64,000 nucleotides of DNA from Neorhizobium sp. UBA3556 (GTDB taxonomy: Bacteria; Pseudomonadota; Alphaproteobacteria; Rhizobiales; Rhizobiaceae): NCBI GenBank assembly GCA_002376235.1, contig DFNX01000006.1, forward strand, positions 420,836-484,835, read 5' to 3'. Positions 17,122 through 26,104 of the stretch are shown here, one piece after another (within the stretch, counting starts at the first letter, position 1; each line of letters starts with the position of its first letter). The translations under genes and the position numbers were made by a program. Under the pieces are notes generated by a model. The model was not told the DNA's origin, did not search any database, and saw nothing but the letters and a program-made list of their open reading frames with translations.

Positions 17122-18240
17122 ATGAGACTTTCCCGCACTCTGATTTCTTCGCTGATGCTTTCCGCATCCGTTTCGTTCGGCGTTGCAAGCGCCAGCGCCG
17201 AAGAGGCCTTCAATCTGGACGCGCTGATCGCAGCCGCCAAAAAGGAAGCGCCGATCACTGTCTACAATTCCAGCGGCAAGATCGTCGCACAGGCCAAGTC
17301 CTTCTCCGAGAAGTATGGCGTGCAGGCAACCGGTATCAAGGCCAATGCGCCGACGACACTCGAAATCGCTATTCGCGAAGCGCAGGCCAACAATATCAAG
17401 GCTGACGTCATGATCCTGCTCGATGCCCCGGCCGGTATCTCGCAGCTGATCGAAACCGGTTATGCCGAAAGCTGGCTGCCTGCCGATCTCGCCAAGGACA
17501 TTCCGGCGATCTTCCAGAACCCGCTGGTCGTCTATCAGGAGCCGAACGTCTGGAGCTACAACACCGCTCTTAACGAAAGCTGCCCGATCACCAATATCTG
17601 GCAGCTGACGGAACCGAAGTGGAAGGGCAAGGTGGCGATGCAGGATCCGCTCGGCAAGCCGTCCTACACCGACTGGTTCAACCAGTTGGAAGCCCATGCG
17701 GACAAAAAGATCGCAGACGCCTATCAGGCACAGTACGGCAAGCCGCTTGAAACCAGCGAAGACAGCGCCACCGCAGCCTGGGTCAAGGCGTTCGCTGCAA
17801 ACGGCCCGCTTCTGACCGACAGCGATGGAGCAGCCGCCGAATCCGTAGGAGCACCGGACACCAAGGAGAATTTCGTCGGCCTTCTGTCGACTGCGAAGTT
17901 TCGTGACAACAAGGACGGCATGAAGCTCGGCCTCTGCGCCGGCATCAACCCCTATTCGGGCTGGAGCTACCCGTCGCTCGGCCTGATCGCCAAGGGCACC
18001 AAGAGCCCGAATTCCGCAAAGCTGTTCATCCATTACATGATGACCGAGGAAGGCATGGCGGCGCAGGCGATCGACGGCAAGATGTCGACCAACAAGACCG
18101 TCGGTCTGCCGGCGGGAGAACCGTCGGGCGTCGGCAAGATCGTCGAGCAGATCCAACCTTACGACGCTTCCACCGGCAAACAGGATTGGGAAGCCCGTCA
18201 GGACTGGCAGGATCTCTGGGCCTTGAACTACAAGAAGTAA
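17122..18240 (+). CDS. Periplasmic binding protein of the FbpA/AfuA type
   Basis: This 372-residue protein has a signal peptide (SRTLISSLMLSASVSFGVASASA, cut near ASA-EE) and a type II periplasmic-binding fold of the extracellular family 1/iron group. It starts at ATG 17122 behind AAGGAAT. It shows no obvious paired-Tyr iron site of FbpA type in the expected C-terminal region, but this was judged by eye. The downstream phosphatases argue for a phosphorylated organic ligand such as sugar or inositol phosphate, as shown for AfuA of Actinobacillus. That substrate is inference. Confidence 0.87.
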   Translation: MRLSRTLISSLMLSASVSFGVASASAEEAFNLDALIAAAKKEAPITVYNSSGKIVAQAKSFSEKYGVQATGIKANAPTTLEIAIREAQANNIKADVMILLDAPAGISQLIETGYAESWLPADLAKDIPAIFQNPLVVYQEPNVWSYNTALNESCPITNIWQLTEPKWKGKVAMQDPLGKPSYTDWFNQLEAHADKKIADAYQAQYGKPLETSEDSATAAWVKAFAANGPLLTDSDGAAAESVGAPDTKENFVGLLSTAKFRDNKDGMKLGLCAGINPYSGWSYPSLGLIAKGTKSPNSAKLFIHYMMTEEGMAAQAIDGKMSTNKTVGLPAGEPSGVGKIVEQIQPYDASTGKQDWEARQDWQDLWALNYKK

Positions 18241-18265
18241 TCGCCGCATATTTCCGATCGAGTCA

Positions 18266-18296
18266 GGACGGGGTTCAACGCACTGAAGCCCCGTCC
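18266..18296 (+). terminator. Intercistronic hairpin after the binding-protein gene
   Basis: The stem GGACGGGG-TTCA/TGAA-G-CCCCGTCC lies between the binding protein and the phosphatase genes, with no long T-tract. It is probably a partial terminator or mRNA stabiliser that keeps binding-protein message abundant. Confidence 0.6.
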
Positions 18297-18315
18297 GCAT
18301 TTACCGAAAGACACC

Positions 18316-19137
18316 ATGCTGACTGTCGAAGAACTGAACCAACGTGAAATCCTGCTGCGCGCGGTAGCGGCATCAGCCGGCGCGCTTGCGCTTGAAGCTT
18401 TCCGCGCCCGCAAGCCCGGCGACTTTACCCTCAAGGGCCATCAGGATTTCCTGACCGAAGCGGACGGCGCCGTGGAAAGTCATGTGCGCAGCGAGATCGC
18501 CGCTATCTTTCCGCAGGACGGGATTCTGGGAGAGGAGGCCGGCGGCAAGCCTGCGGAACGCCTGTGGGTGATCGACCCGATCGACGGTACGGCCAATTTC
18601 GCCCGGGGCATCCCGCATTTCTGCATCTCCATCGCTTTCTGGGAAAAGGGGGAGACACTGCTTGGCGCGATCTTCAACCCGGCCTCAGGCGAGTTCTATT
18701 TCGCCCGTAAAGGGCAGGGGGCAACAAAGAATGGTGACGCCATCGCCGTTGCATCCACCGGCACAATCGCCACCGCATCGGTCGAGATCGGCTGGTCGCC
18801 ACGGGTCGAGGCCTCGCAATATCTTACGGCCCAGCAGCGCGTGCTTGATCGCGGTGCCAATATCCGCCGCGGTGCTTCCGGCGCACTGGCTATTGCCTGG
18901 GTTGCCGAAGGGCGCACCGATGGATATGCCGAATATTACATGAATGCGTGGGACTGCCTTGCCGGTCTGCTGATGGTACGTGAAGCTGGTGGCATCACAG
19001 GGGCCTATCCGGAAAGCGAGAGCGAGTTGCTGACGGGCGGCGAAATCTTTGCGGCGGCACCCGGTATCGCAGCCGACTTTTCTGCGGCGATGAGGATTGC
19101 CACTATGCCCGCAGACGAAAAGGGAGAGGCCGCATGA
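18316..19137 (+). CDS. Inositol-monophosphatase family phosphatase
   Basis: This is a 273-residue Mg2+-dependent, Li+-sensitive-type phosphatase. Family motifs are DFLTEAD (44-50), GEEAGG (around Glu73/74), WVIDPIDGTANF (metal ligands Asp87 and Asp90) and WDCLAGLLMVREAGG. Members hydrolyse inositol phosphates, histidinol phosphate, PAP or sugar phosphates. No signal peptide is seen, so it works in the cytoplasm, presumably on what the upstream importer brings in (inference). Its stop overlaps the next start (ATGA). Confidence 0.92.
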   Translation: MLTVEELNQREILLRAVAASAGALALEAFRARKPGDFTLKGHQDFLTEADGAVESHVRSEIAAIFPQDGILGEEAGGKPAERLWVIDPIDGTANFARGIPHFCISIAFWEKGETLLGAIFNPASGEFYFARKGQGATKNGDAIAVASTGTIATASVEIGWSPRVEASQYLTAQQRVLDRGANIRRGASGALAIAWVAEGRTDGYAEYYMNAWDCLAGLLMVREAGGITGAYPESESELLTGGEIFAAAPGIAADFSAAMRIATMPADEKGEAA

Positions 19138-19748
19138 CATCTTCTCCTCGCCATGAGCGCCCGCATCTGAGCCTGATCCAGAAGAAACTGCCCGGCCATG
19201 ATATCGATCTCTATATTGGCGGCCGCGAGGCGGCCAGCAGTCCCTCGCTTCTGGAGCGCCACGGGATCAAGGTCGTCGTCAATTGCGCCGTCAATCTCGA
19301 CATCAATCTTGTCGATGCCGGCACGGCAGCGGAAGAAGAGCAAGTCATTTCCGGCTCCGGCTTCCTGCGCTATTACAAGCTCGGTCTTGTCGATGATGCA
19401 GGAAATGCCGATACGATGCTTCTCGCCGGCTATTATCTGCTGCGCGGCGCGCTGGACCAATCCTTCCCGCAGAGGCCATCCTATCCCAATCGGGACAAAG
19501 GGAATGTGCTGGTCAATTGCCGTGCCGGCCGTAGCCGCTCGGTGGCGATTGTCGCACTGTTCCTGCATATCGAAATGCCGGACGTCTATCCGACGCTGGC
19601 ATCCGCCATCGACCACGTGCGTGAACGTCGCCAGTTGCACCCGGACGAGTGGTTCGAGACACCGAAACCGGCATTGATCCATGCGGTTGAGCGCGCGGCG
19701 GAGATGATCCGGCTGATCGAGACGGCGAACAATCGAGCTGTCGCATGA
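19134..19748 (+). CDS. Dual-specificity / tyrosine-phosphatase-like enzyme
   Basis: The 204-residue protein has a Cys-based phosphatase loop, VNCRAGRSRSVAI, giving the C-x5-R signature at Cys129 and Arg135. Asn replaces the usual His before the Cys. A candidate general acid lies in LGLVDDAGNADT. Atypical members of this fold dephosphorylate inositol polyphosphates or sugar phosphates rather than proteins. Translational coupling on both sides (ATGA overlaps) ties it to the IMPase and the LacI regulator, which supports a small-molecule substrate. Confidence 0.85.
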   Translation: MTSSPRHERPHLSLIQKKLPGHDIDLYIGGREAASSPSLLERHGIKVVVNCAVNLDINLVDAGTAAEEEQVISGSGFLRYYKLGLVDDAGNADTMLLAGYYLLRGALDQSFPQRPSYPNRDKGNVLVNCRAGRSRSVAIVALFLHIEMPDVYPTLASAIDHVRERRQLHPDEWFETPKPALIHAVERAAEMIRLIETANNRAVA

Positions 19749-20767
19749 CAAACCGGCCGCCGCAGAATTTTGCCAGCGCAAGCGAAGTTGCAAGGCGGGC
19801 AGGGGTCTCCCGCTCCGCCGTCTCGCGCACCTTCACGGAAGGCGCAAGCGTGTCGGAAGAGACGCGCCGCAAGGTTCTCGCTGCCGCCGAAGAACTGAAC
19901 TATCATGTCAACCATCTGGCGCGCGGTCTCTCGCAGGAGAAAAGCCGGCCGATCTGCATCCTCGGCGGCGATCTACATGCGCCCTATCAGTCGGCGCTTC
20001 TCGAAGCGCTGACGCGGCGTATCCAGTCCGCGGGGCGGGCGGCTATGGTCATCAACACGGCCGGCAGCGAAGCGGATTCGCGCGCCGCGTTGCACCAGAC
20101 GCTGAATTATCGCGCCTCGGCAACCATCGTCCTTTCCGGCGCTCCGCCGGTCTCGCTGGTACGCACCTGTATCGAGAGCGGCCAGCATGTGATCCTCATC
20201 AATCGGCAGGGCCAGATCGAGGAGGCGGACCATATCAGCCTCGATCACGAGAGCGCCATGGATGATGCCTGTCATATGCTGGTCCGCGCCGGTTGCCGTT
20301 CATTTGCAGTCGCGTCGTCGACGAACGAATCTCCCAGTCTCGTCGCTCGCGAAAAACTGTTCTGCGACAGAGTGGCGGCGGCTGGCTTCGAGCCTCCTCG
20401 GATCGTCAAGGTTGGGCCGACAAGCTACCGCAGTGGTGCGGAAGCCGCTCGCCGCCTACTGCCCGGATCCGCTAGGCCGGATGGCGTCTTCTGCGTGACG
20501 GATCTGCTTGCCTGCGGTTTCCTCGATGTGGCTCGCAATGATTTCAAACTCGATATACCGAGAGATATCTGTGTCATCGGGTTCGACGATATCGAACAAG
20601 CCGGCTGGGAAGGCTATGCTCTCACGACGTTTCGCCAGCCGATCGAGGAAATGGCTGATGCGATCGTCAGACGCTTGACCGAAAAGCAGCTAGAAACCGA
20701 CCTCCCGCAATCGATGACGTTCCATGCATTCCCGATCTGGCGAAAGACTGTTCGGCCCGACAATTGA
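19745..20767 (+). CDS. LacI-family transcriptional regulator
   Basis: The 340-residue repressor has an N-terminal LacI HTH and hinge (SASEVARRAGVSRSAVSRTF; VLAAAEELNYHVNHLARGLS) and a type I periplasmic-binding ligand domain (VIGFDDIEQAGWEGYALTTFRQPIEEM). LacI regulators usually sense sugars or related ligands. It is the last gene of the importer/phosphatase run and is coupled to the phosphatase by an ATGA overlap. The likely target is the promoter upstream of 14111 (inference). Confidence 0.92.
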   Translation: MTNRPPQNFASASEVARRAGVSRSAVSRTFTEGASVSEETRRKVLAAAEELNYHVNHLARGLSQEKSRPICILGGDLHAPYQSALLEALTRRIQSAGRAAMVINTAGSEADSRAALHQTLNYRASATIVLSGAPPVSLVRTCIESGQHVILINRQGQIEEADHISLDHESAMDDACHMLVRAGCRSFAVASSTNESPSLVAREKLFCDRVAAAGFEPPRIVKVGPTSYRSGAEAARRLLPGSARPDGVFCVTDLLACGFLDVARNDFKLDIPRDICVIGFDDIEQAGWEGYALTTFRQPIEEMADAIVRRLTEKQLETDLPQSMTFHAFPIWRKTVRPDN

Positions 20768-20799
20768 CGGATGTGCCATCGAGCTGAACGGTGAGGTCG

Positions 20800-21483
20800 C
20801 ATGAGCGAGAAGAAGGTCTCTTGAACGGTCGGTGGACGAAACGTTTCAGAGTAGGTCGCATAGGGCTGGAGCCAAGGCAACGGCTTTGCGCTGAGCGTGA
20901 GGCGAGGGCTCCAACGACCACCGCTGGTATCGACATTCGTCCCGCCGCAATTGGGGTCGCCGGTCGGGCAAGAGCCCATCCCCGCGGTAATGGGGGCTTG
21001 ATAGCCATTCAGGCCCCAATGGTCATATCGCAGCCCTCCGGTCAGGCTGAACATGTTCCAGTCGAGCGTTGTTTCGGAGAATACTCCATATTTGGATAGC
21101 GATCCCGGCGGTTTCCCGCCCTCTAAAGCATTGACCGTGTAATCGTCTTTCTGCCAGCTGCCCCCGTAGAACAGTTTCAGCGAAACGTAATGACCGAGAT
21201 CGATGCGCGAGGTGTTGCCCATGCTGATGCCGGTCGTAATATCCCGCGAGTTCCGACCGCGATATGAGCCGTCGCTGTCGAGCGGATAGCTGAGTTCGGT
21301 CCTGTTGAGGAAGCCGTTGATGTTCAGATCAACCAGATCGTTACCTGCGGGAGAGAGCGAATAATCCGCCGTATAGGTGCTGTTCTTTACATCCCAGATG
21401 TAGCTGGAGTTGACGAATTCGTTCTCTCGCTGGCCAAATTGCCGATCTATCTGACATAGCTCGCCAACCTCGTGCCTGTTGGG
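20800..21483 (-). pseudogene. Internal fragment of a TonB-dependent heme/hemoglobin receptor
   Basis: The minus-strand frame is open from 21483 to about 20800 but has neither a receptor N-terminus nor a C-terminus. The visible barrel segment includes DLVDLNINGFLNRTELSYPL, RIDLGHYVSLKLFYGGSWQ, TLDWNMFSLTGGLRYDHW and YATYSETFRPPTVQETFF, which are typical of heme receptors of the HasR/HmuR kind. After VQETFF the frame runs into sequence antisense to the LacI gene end. It is a remnant of about 220 codons left by deletions on both sides, next to another damaged receptor. Confidence 0.85.
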
Positions 21484-21515
21484 TTATTGATACCAGCCGA
21501 GCGAGTAGTCCAACG

Positions 21516-23264
21516 TTACTGCCGCAAACGCGGCAATAACTTCAGCGTGATCAGGCCAAAAACGCTGGCCGATGCGAAGCAGAATGCGTATCCGAGACTT
21601 TCCCCGGCGACCGCCGCCAATTGCCAGCCGATCAGGCTTATGATTGCGTCCGCACTCTGGAAGATCGTGAAATCAACACCTGCCTGATCGAGCGAGGCCC
21701 GGCCCATGAGCTCCGAGTATAGCGCGACAAAGCCCAGAGCGAACATCAGTGCCGATAGGAGCAAGGTCAGCAGCAACAATGGAAGCGATTGCACATCCCA
21801 GTACGCAATCGAAGCCAAGGAAAACATGGCTACGGCCTGCGCAGGAAGCGTCCAGAACATCACCTGATAGGCGCCGTAATGGCGCACAAGATAGCCTCCG
21901 CCGAGCGCTCCAGCGACGCCAAGAACTGTGATCCCCGCTCCGTTGATCTGGTCCTGAACGTACAAACCGACCTGCTGCTGATTGGTTCTTAGGTCATAGA
22001 GATCAAGAGCCGTCGGAGGGATGATCGGCGCATCGGCATCGAACATGAAGCCGCCACGGCCATAGCGCCAGCGGTGATCCACATAGGTGTAGTCAAAACC
22101 GGTCATGAGCTTGTGCTCGAGTGGACCGGTCTCAAAGCTCCAGAGCAACTGGTTGTCTACCGCTATCCCGCTGGCATCATCGAGATGATGCTCGGGAGCG
22201 CGCAAGACGATGTCTCCCAGCACAAGTGGAATACCGACATATTTCATGTCGGCATGGATATTCTGGTATCTGAGGTTTTGCTTGAACACCAGATCGTCGC
22301 TCAGGCGATGTTCGAATTCGTAGCCGATCCTGTACTGACGCCCTTTGTAATCCCTGTAGCGAGGGTCGCCCTGTTCAAGGTCTGTAATGACACCTGGTGG
22401 TCGCGTGAACCAACCAGTGGCGCCACCGCTGGTGAAATCGGTATATTCGCCAAGCAGGGTTAGCTGGGTATCCCGGTCTTCGGTGCGTAGGGTAAGCGCT
22501 GGCGCGATCGAGAACCGATCGTCCCTCGCCGCCATGAACTGCGTATCGGCAGATCGCTTCATGCCTGTCAGGCGGTAGAGAATGTTATCGTTCCCGCCGA
22601 CCGGACCAGATGTGTCAAAGTTCACCTGGGCGCGGCCGTAGCTTCCGGTCTGCGCTTCTATCTCATTGAAGGGGGCTTCCGTCGGACGTTTGGAGATCAC
22701 ATTGACGATGCCTCCGGGTGCGCCGGATCCGTAAACGCCGGAACTTGGCCCCTTGAGGAGAGTAACGCCCTGCAACGTATAGGGTTCGTGCCTGAAAACG
22801 GAGAACCGGCCGCCGAGGCTTCTGAGGCCATCACGATAGAACCCGGTATCCGTCACGTTGAAGCCGCGCATGAAGATCGTGTCGAACCGGGGATCGAAGC
22901 CGAACTGGCCGGCGCGTACGCCCGCAGTATATCGAGCAGCCTCGACCAGTGACTGGACGTTTCGATCTTCGAGTTCCTTTCGCGACACGGTGCCGATCGA
23001 CTGCGGTACTCTGCGAATGTCCGTATCGGTCTTGGTTGCGACCGAAGTTTCCTGGGCGACATAGCCTTTGGCCTTTAGCCCGCCCCCCTGGCCATCTCCC
23101 TCAGCTGCATCCGAACCTTGTAGAACGATAGGCGCAAGTTCGGTCGACTCTTGCGCGTTGACGCTAGTGCCGCCACCCGCAGCACCAACCAAAGATGACA
23201 CAACTATGCACGCGCCGAACCGGGCGCGCCTTGTCTTGCCGGAAACCATTTCGATTGACCCCAT
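21516..23264 (-). pseudogene. Chimeric frame: siderophore receptor N-terminus fused to the C-terminus of an MFS transporter
   Basis: This is a single uninterrupted frame of 582 codons. Residues 1-440 are a TonB siderophore receptor: signal peptide to VNAQ, plug with RRVPQSIGTVSRKELEDRNVQS and LLKGPSSGVYGSGAPGG, and the first part of the barrel. They closely parallel the intact receptor at 11429-13606. At YVQDQI (codon 440, about 21945) the sequence switches to the last transmembrane part of a major-facilitator protein (GITVLGVAGALGGGYLVRHYGAYQ onward). The join is in frame, so a chimeric polypeptide could be made, but neither half is complete. It looks like the scar of a deletion between a receptor gene and a downstream exporter gene. 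Confidence 0.85.
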
Positions 23265-23297
23265 TCCAAACGTCGGTTTGGGCAGGTCTATATAACA

Positions 23298-23312
23298 TGA
23301 TTAAAGCTATCA
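23298..23312. promoter_or_regulatory. Candidate iron-responsive (RirA-type) operator
   Basis: TGA-N9-TCA (TGATTAAAGCTATCA) lies 34 bases upstream of the start of the damaged receptor. Rhizobial IRO boxes bound by RirA follow this pattern. The same pattern occurs upstream of the receptor at 31349. Confidence 0.45.
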
Positions 23313-23331
23313 AGATAAATATTGCGTGGCG

Positions 23332-23343
23332 CGCAAATTTGCG
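23332..23343. promoter_or_regulatory. Perfect 12-bp palindrome
   Basis: CGCAAATTTGCG lies between the TetR gene end and the damaged receptor start. It is a possible operator; nothing ties it to a given regulator. Confidence 0.3.
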
Positions 23344-23441
23344 TACCAGGCATTTATTCTCATGTTGCGTCTGTCGCGGTGGAGCCTTCTCGAAAGGGAG
23401 AACGTCGGATTTTTCTACGGCAACGATGCGTCGTGGAGGCT

Positions 23442-24026
23442 TTAACAGTGCGCGATGCTAACGCGGTCAAGGATCTGTCCAAGTGTTTCTCTGAAACCGT
23501 CTTCGGTCTCAGAACTTAACCAATGTTCCATGGCGACATGAACGGTTGCGATCATCGTAGCGGCGGCAAGTCGTGGATAAATGTCGCGCTTCTCATCCAT
23601 GCCTTCCCGAAGCGCGATCGCTTTGGCCGCCATGATTTCGATTTGGCCGTCAATCCGGCGACGTTCCAGAATAAGGTCGGGATCGTTATAAATTAAGATA
23701 ACCTGAGCGAGCCAATCTCTACGGGGGACTTCCGGAAATCCTGAAATAATTGCAGTGCGTACCGCCGCATCGGTGCTCAGATTCGGCGATACGTCGTGGA
23801 TGGAATTGCTGATAAGCTTACCCGCCTGCAACAGAATATCCAGCATCGCAGCTTCCTTCGAGGGGAAGTAATTATTGAAGGTTCGCGGAGATACGTTTGC
23901 GGCGGCTGCGATATCTTCAACGCGGACCTTGGCGGCTCCATGCTCCACGGCCAAGCTGACCGCGGCCTTTATTAGCTTCTCCCGTGTTTCGTGCTTTTTA
24001 CGTTCACGCAATGAGATTTGGTTCAC
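23442..24026 (-). CDS. TetR-family regulator
   Basis: The 194-residue protein has a clear N-terminal TetR HTH (AAVSLAVEHGAAKVRVEDIAAAANVSPRTFNNYFPSKEAAMLDIL). It starts at GTG 24026; no better start is visible. The C-terminal ligand domain is not specific. It lies upstream of, and in the same direction as, the receptor/MFS chimera, so it probably once controlled the siderophore receptor and exporter pair. The palindrome at 23332 is a possible site. Confidence 0.88.
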   Translation of the reverse strand: MNQISLRERKKHETREKLIKAAVSLAVEHGAAKVRVEDIAAAANVSPRTFNNYFPSKEAAMLDILLQAGKLISNSIHDVSPNLSTDAAVRTAIISGFPEVPRRDWLAQVILIYNDPDLILERRRIDGQIEIMAAKAIALREGMDEKRDIYPRLAAATMIATVHVAMEHWLSSETEDGFRETLGQILDRVSIAHC

Positions 24027-24215
24027 TGCAGCTTGCCTTCCTGCTTATGCGTCGCCTGGCGAAAATCGGAAACATGCTTACAAGAGGTGCACAGAATATA
24101 TCTACCACATTTTGAAACGCGGCTCAGGATGTGCTGAACTGACGGCGTGGCGCGCCGAGAGCGCAAGTTATTCGGCAAGTGTGGCGTATGGGTTCCGCCA
24201 CGAGGCGCAACGGCT

Positions 24216-25904
24216 CTAGCAGCCCTGTATCAGCATGACTTTGGTTCGATTGCGGCCCGCAAGCTTGGCGTCGTAAAGCAGCCGGTCTGCTTGTCTATAG
24301 AGCTCCGCAAACTCCGCATCTATGTCAGGAGCCGAATTCGTCATGCCCATGCTGGCGGTCACTGTTCGCTCAAGGTTCGGCAGCGCATTTGCGACCGCAA
24401 CGGTGATCGCCTGGCGCCGACGTTCTGCCCGCAATTGTGCATCTCCTCCGCGCACAAGCAGTACGAACTCCTCACCACCGAGGCGGAAGGCATGAACATG
24501 CGGGTCGGCCCGGAGGGCTTCCGCCACGGCTTTCAGGACTTCGTCGCCGGTTGCGTGACCGTAGATGTCATTGATCGACTTGAAGTGGTCAAGGTCGAGC
24601 ACAGCAAATGCCCGATAGCCGTCAGCACGATATTTCTCGAAATTCTGCTCGATTGCGCGTCGGTTGAGAAGTCCCGTCAAAGCGTCGTGTTCCGACAGGC
24701 GCTCGAAAACGTCTGCCTCGAAGCGCGCGCTGTCTCTCTGCCTCTTGAGCGTCATGAAGCGATCCGCAACGCCGAGCGTTGTGAAGAGGACCTCGCAGAC
24801 GCAACCCACGTAAAAGAGCAGCATGGCATCGGTGCTCTCCAGCCAGGGGAGTACGCCCGTCACCAGACGCACCGCTCCAACCACGATCACAGGTACGTAA
24901 CCGATCGCCTGGAACCTGGCTGCACGGCTTCCGCGCCGCAATGCATCGGCGACTGAAAGTATGAAGATGGCGAGAACCGGCGCGAAGGCCGCCGTATACA
25001 CTGTTGATTGAACTGGTCGCGCGACGAAGGGAAAGGCCGCGTGAAAAATACTGAGGAACATCGCCCATGCTGCGCAATAAAGCAGTGCGCGACGAAGGAT
25101 GGGATGAAGACGACCCGGCTCGATGAAACTGTAGGTGAACATCGCGCCAGAAGCGACTGTAGTCCCGAAAATAATCGTCGTCATCCAGCTCAATGTCATC
25201 GCTGGCGGATCAAAGAGCACGACGGCTAATCCGGAAGAGACCACGATCGTCAGCAACAACGAGATCGTTAGTGTGGCATGCCACAGCACAAACGGCTCAT
25301 GCAGAACCCGATAAAACGCTGCATTGAAAAGGAGTGGCATCATAAGCATGCCGGCAAGCATGGCCAATAGTACAAATGAGCCTAGCAGTTTGTAGTCGAG
25401 GGTAAGATCGGAGGGCGCCAGATAGGCTCTTTCCAGCGTCATGCGATGGCTTGGCAGATCAAATGCGACGACGACCTGCCGTGTCTCGCGTGTCACGTTC
25501 GGAAGATCCGCCTTGAAATAACCGCCGCGCAGAGAGCTTTTCAGGTCACTCGCAGTGAGTGAGCTCTGGCGTATCGCACCATCCCGATCGATGGCCAGCA
25601 GATGCACCGCCTCAAGCGCACTTCGCCTGGAGAAGAAATATTGGGGAAGTACATCTGCGGGGCCGAGGTCAAACCGCAGAAGGACGCGTTCACCCTCAAG
25701 TGAATAGGTCTCATTCTCGCAAACCCAACGCTCGGGGGACCGGACAATGGCGGTCAGGTCGTCCGATAAATTGCTGGACGCCCAGCAGGAACTCAAGATC
25801 TCAGGCGTTTCATCCGCGTGCAGGGGATCAGAAGCCAGAGATGCCAGCATCACTAGGCCCAATACGGCGATCAGAAACGTTTTTCGCAGGCAATCCCACA
25901 CCAT
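24216..25904 (-). CDS. Membrane diguanylate cyclase (7TMR-DISM plus GGDEF)
   Basis: This 562-residue enzyme makes c-di-GMP. It has a signal peptide (about 1-30), a periplasmic 7TMR-DISM-like sensory domain (about 35-165), seven or eight membrane helices (about 170-375) and a GGDEF domain. The active loop reads LGGEEF at about residues 475-480. The substrate segment RADGYRAFAVLDLDHFKSINDIYGHATGDEVL is intact, so it is probably active. No RxxD inhibitory site is evident just before the loop. It is monocistronic, and the periplasmic ligand is unknown. Confidence 0.92.
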   Translation of the reverse strand: MVWDCLRKTFLIAVLGLVMLASLASDPLHADETPEILSSCWASSNLSDDLTAIVRSPERWVCENETYSLEGERVLLRFDLGPADVLPQYFFSRRSALEAVHLLAIDRDGAIRQSSLTASDLKSSLRGGYFKADLPNVTRETRQVVVAFDLPSHRMTLERAYLAPSDLTLDYKLLGSFVLLAMLAGMLMMPLLFNAAFYRVLHEPFVLWHATLTISLLLTIVVSSGLAVVLFDPPAMTLSWMTTIIFGTTVASGAMFTYSFIEPGRLHPILRRALLYCAAWAMFLSIFHAAFPFVARPVQSTVYTAAFAPVLAIFILSVADALRRGSRAARFQAIGYVPVIVVGAVRLVTGVLPWLESTDAMLLFYVGCVCEVLFTTLGVADRFMTLKRQRDSARFEADVFERLSEHDALTGLLNRRAIEQNFEKYRADGYRAFAVLDLDHFKSINDIYGHATGDEVLKAVAEALRADPHVHAFRLGGEEFVLLVRGGDAQLRAERRRQAITVAVANALPNLERTVTASMGMTNSAPDIDAEFAELYRQADRLLYDAKLAGRNRTKVMLIQGC

Positions 25905-26104
25905 TGTTCAACGCTACACGCCAAAGATTGCAATGAGGTTACACAAAATGGGCTGTCGAGAGAGCGTAGAGGAGCGCAACACCACCGCGTGGCCAACATC
26001 ATAATTTTGCTCGAAGTGCGTTTGCCCTGCCTTATGTTGCCGTTTACGCTTGACCTCGCTTCCACCGCTCGGCCAAAAGGAACCGACGCAAGGCTGGAGG
26101 TTTT

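Noticed and set aside
21516..23264. The receptor/MFS frame as a genuine new two-domain protein
   Set aside because: The join falls mid-barrel at a point where the intact paralogue continues, and the MFS half lacks its first helices. A deletion scar is the simpler reading, though expression is not excluded.
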